A stretch of 12,047 nt of DNA from an uncultured Bacilli bacterium (lineage in GTDB: Bacteria > Bacillota_I > Bacilli_A > RF39 > UBA660). Below the pieces are notes generated by a model. That model did not search any database, had not been told where the DNA came from, and worked only from the letters and a program-made list of their open reading frames with translations. The stretch is taken from NCBI GenBank assembly GCA_934141615.1, contig CAKPCM010000030.1, positions 1 to 12,047 on the forward strand, read 5' to 3'. The position numbers and the translations under genes are program-made. Below, piece after piece: positions 11,011 to 12,047 of this stretch (its first letter is position 1; each line of letters opens with the position of its first letter).

Positions 11011-11562
11011 TTAATATATCCTTTCTATTTTATTTTTTGATAAATCTAATTTATGAACTGATGAATGTGTAACGTTAAACTCATCTTTATACATAGTAGG
11101 TTTTATATCATTTAAAATATAGTAAATCATATTTATTACACCTCTATGTGTTACCAGCAAATTATCATCCCATTTATCTATTTCTAATAATAGTTTTTCA
11201 ATTCTAAAATATAAGTCCATTAGTGATTCACCATTAGGATACGTATCATACGTGTTTATTTTTCCTAAAAAGTAATCATCTTTATCTAAACTAGCTTTTA
11301 AAACACCATTATAATCTCCTTTGTCTTGCTCCCTTAATAAATCCGTATAAATTATTTCTTTATTTAAATTTTCATTTACTATGTTTGATGTTTGAACCGC
11401 TCTTTTAACATCACTTGAAACAATTTTATTAAAGTTTATGTTTTCTTCTATAAAACTTCTTGCTTCTTTGGTTTTTATAATTCCTTCATCCGTTAGCGAA
11501 ACATTGCTATACCCTCCTATTTTAGTCTCATCATCAAGACCATGTCTTAACAAATATATCAT
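11011..11562 (-). CDS. Histidine phosphatase family protein (phosphoglycerate mutase-like)
   Basis: 183 residues. Active-site phosphohistidine motif RHG at 6-8 (RHGLDDE, not the common RHG-E/Q-T), second phosphate-binding arginine in SSDVKRAVQT (R54), proton donor E78 in LLREQDKGDYNG, PNGES at 109-113, and the second catalytic histidine H139 in VTHRGVI. All four catalytic groups are present, so it is likely an active phosphatase or mutase; the substrate is not evident. Very strong ribosome site AAAGGAGG five to six bases before the ATG. Two-base gap to the kinase-CYTH gene downstream. A TATAAA box (-35 TTTTTA, 17 bases) lies just upstream of it. Confidence 0.9.
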   Translation of the reverse strand: MIYLLRHGLDDETKIGGYSNVSLTDEGIIKTKEARSFIEENINFNKIVSSDVKRAVQTSNIVNENLNKEIIYTDLLREQDKGDYNGVLKASLDKDDYFLGKINTYDTYPNGESLMDLYFRIEKLLLEIDKWDDNLLVTHRGVINMIYYILNDIKPTMYKDEFNVTHSSVHKLDLSKNKIERIY

Positions 11563-11584
11563 TTTAGCCTCCTTTTAGTGTATT

Positions 11585-11609
11585 TTATACACATGTCACT
11601 TTATATTAA
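11585..11609 (-). promoter_or_regulatory. Possible promoter of the histidine phosphatase unit
   Basis: Minus strand TTTTTA then 17 bases then TATAAA, located between the terminator stem of the upstream gene and AAAGGAGG. The -35 is poor, so partial read-through from the Nudix gene is also possible. Confidence 0.4.
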
Positions 11610-11634
11610 AAAGTACATATCACTTGTACTTTTT
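11605..11634 (-). terminator. Intrinsic terminator of the Nudix gene
   Basis: AAAAAGTACA (11634-11625 on the minus strand), 7-base loop, TGTACTTTTT, starting at the stop codon. A 10-bp perfect stem, but the following tract is AATATAAAG, so the Ts are within the stem only and termination may be incomplete. Confidence 0.5.
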
Positions 11635-12047
11635 AAAACACTTTCTTAACGGGAATTTCGTCTTTAAATTTATACAATTTAGACGGCTTATTTCCATTTA
11701 TGCTAAGTTCTTTATTTAAATCATCAACTATGTTTAAACTTAGTATTTTCTTTCTAAAGTTTCTTCTATCAAATTTCTTTTCTAAAATACTTTCAAACAC
11801 CCTTTGTAATTCAGGCATCGTAAAATTATCAGGCAAAATAGATTTTAAAATGTTACTTTCAGTTATTAGGCTTTTTAATTTTTCTAATGCCTCATTCATA
11901 ATTTCATTATGTTTAAACGCAAGATTAGGCACGCAATCAATTTTAAACCAAGCGGCATCTTTGGTATTTTTGTTTTCTTTTATAATTTTAGAATCACTTT
12001 TTAATATTCCAATATATGATACCGCAAGCATTCTAAATAAGTTATTT
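11633..12047 (-). CDS. Nudix hydrolase with C-terminal winged helix (NrtR-like), N-terminus outside window
   Basis: 137 residues are visible and the frame stays open to the window end (NNLFR precedes the first Met), so the Nudix box itself lies beyond 12047. The visible part starts in the last strands of the Nudix fold (MLAVSYIGILK, and KDAAWFKIDCVPNLAFKH with the typical AAWF..D..P.LAFDH run), then a linker (EIMNEALEKLKSL), then a winged helix opening with LPDNFTMPELQRVFESIL and containing DRRNFRKKIL, the layout of NrtR-type repressors and related ADP-ribose-sensing Nudix proteins. Role as an ADP-ribose pyrophosphatase or an NAD-linked transcription factor cannot be separated. Ends at TAA 11633; neighbours are the histidine phosphatase unit. 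Confidence 0.82.
   Translation of the reverse strand, partial: NNLFRMLAVSYIGILKSDSKIIKENKNTKDAAWFKIDCVPNLAFKHNEIMNEALEKLKSLITESNILKSILPDNFTMPELQRVFESILEKKFDRRNFRKKILSLNIVDDLNKELSINGNKPSKLYKFKDEIPVKKVF

Noticed and set aside
10833..11072. Plus-strand ORF across the start of the kinase-CYTH gene
   Set aside because: Antisense shadow spanning two real genes; apolar composition reflects AT-rich complement.
1..12047. CRISPR array, IS element, prophage or att site
   Set aside because: No regularly spaced repeats, no transposase or integrase, no long inverted terminal repeats. The tRNAs are intact with their own terminators and no duplicated 3' end was seen nearby.
1..12047. Mycoplasma-type UGA=Trp code
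   Set aside because: All conserved proteins read full length in the standard code with Trp as TGG, and murC and murD are present.

Overview
The window is AT-rich DNA from a low-GC Gram-positive bacterium (Bacillota), most like the uncultured, reduced-genome gut Bacilli that sit near the Mollicutes. Strong GGAGG/AGGTG ribosome binding sites, sigma-A type promoters (TTGATT-17-TATTAT), ScpA/ScpB, and MurC and MurD together point there. All genes read through with the standard code and the organism makes murein, so it is not a wall-less, UGA=Trp mycoplasma. The taxonomic placement is inference.

Layout. 1-317 (minus) is the N-terminal third of galE, followed upstream by a GNAT acetyltransferase (361-954, minus) with its own promoter. 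A tRNA-Met(CAU) with promoter and terminator lies at 1150-1226. Positions 1270-1720 hold no long ORF but contain the most interesting element: a plus-strand RNA (about 1330-1525) converging on a minus-strand transcript that carries a 30-residue basic/hydrophobic peptide behind a perfect Shine-Dalgarno. The two overlap tail to tail by about 80 nt, each with its own terminator, in the style of a type I toxin-antitoxin locus. A DUF4186 gene (1856-2212, plus) follows and collides with a minus-strand group of two small membrane proteins and a short-chain dehydrogenase (2207-3775), downstream of murC (3806-5119).

A tRNA-Leu(CAA) (5209-5295) and a small unknown gene (5379-5774) are on the plus strand. 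Then come scpBA (5833-7132, minus), an RNHCP zinc-ribbon gene (7217-7522, plus), and murD preceded by a 71-codon gene (7618-9224, minus). A final minus-strand group holds a Nudix/winged-helix protein (cut by the window end), a histidine phosphatase, a P-loop kinase-CYTH fusion, and thymidine kinase (9300-12047).

How they work together: murC and murD make consecutive additions to UDP-MurNAc but are scattered rather than in a dcw cluster; scpA and scpB are translationally adjacent subunits of the SMC complex; the last four genes all handle phosphoryl groups or nucleotides, and the histidine phosphatase and kinase-CYTH genes are tightly coupled. Nearly every transcription unit ends in a clear intrinsic terminator, several of them bidirectional between converging genes.
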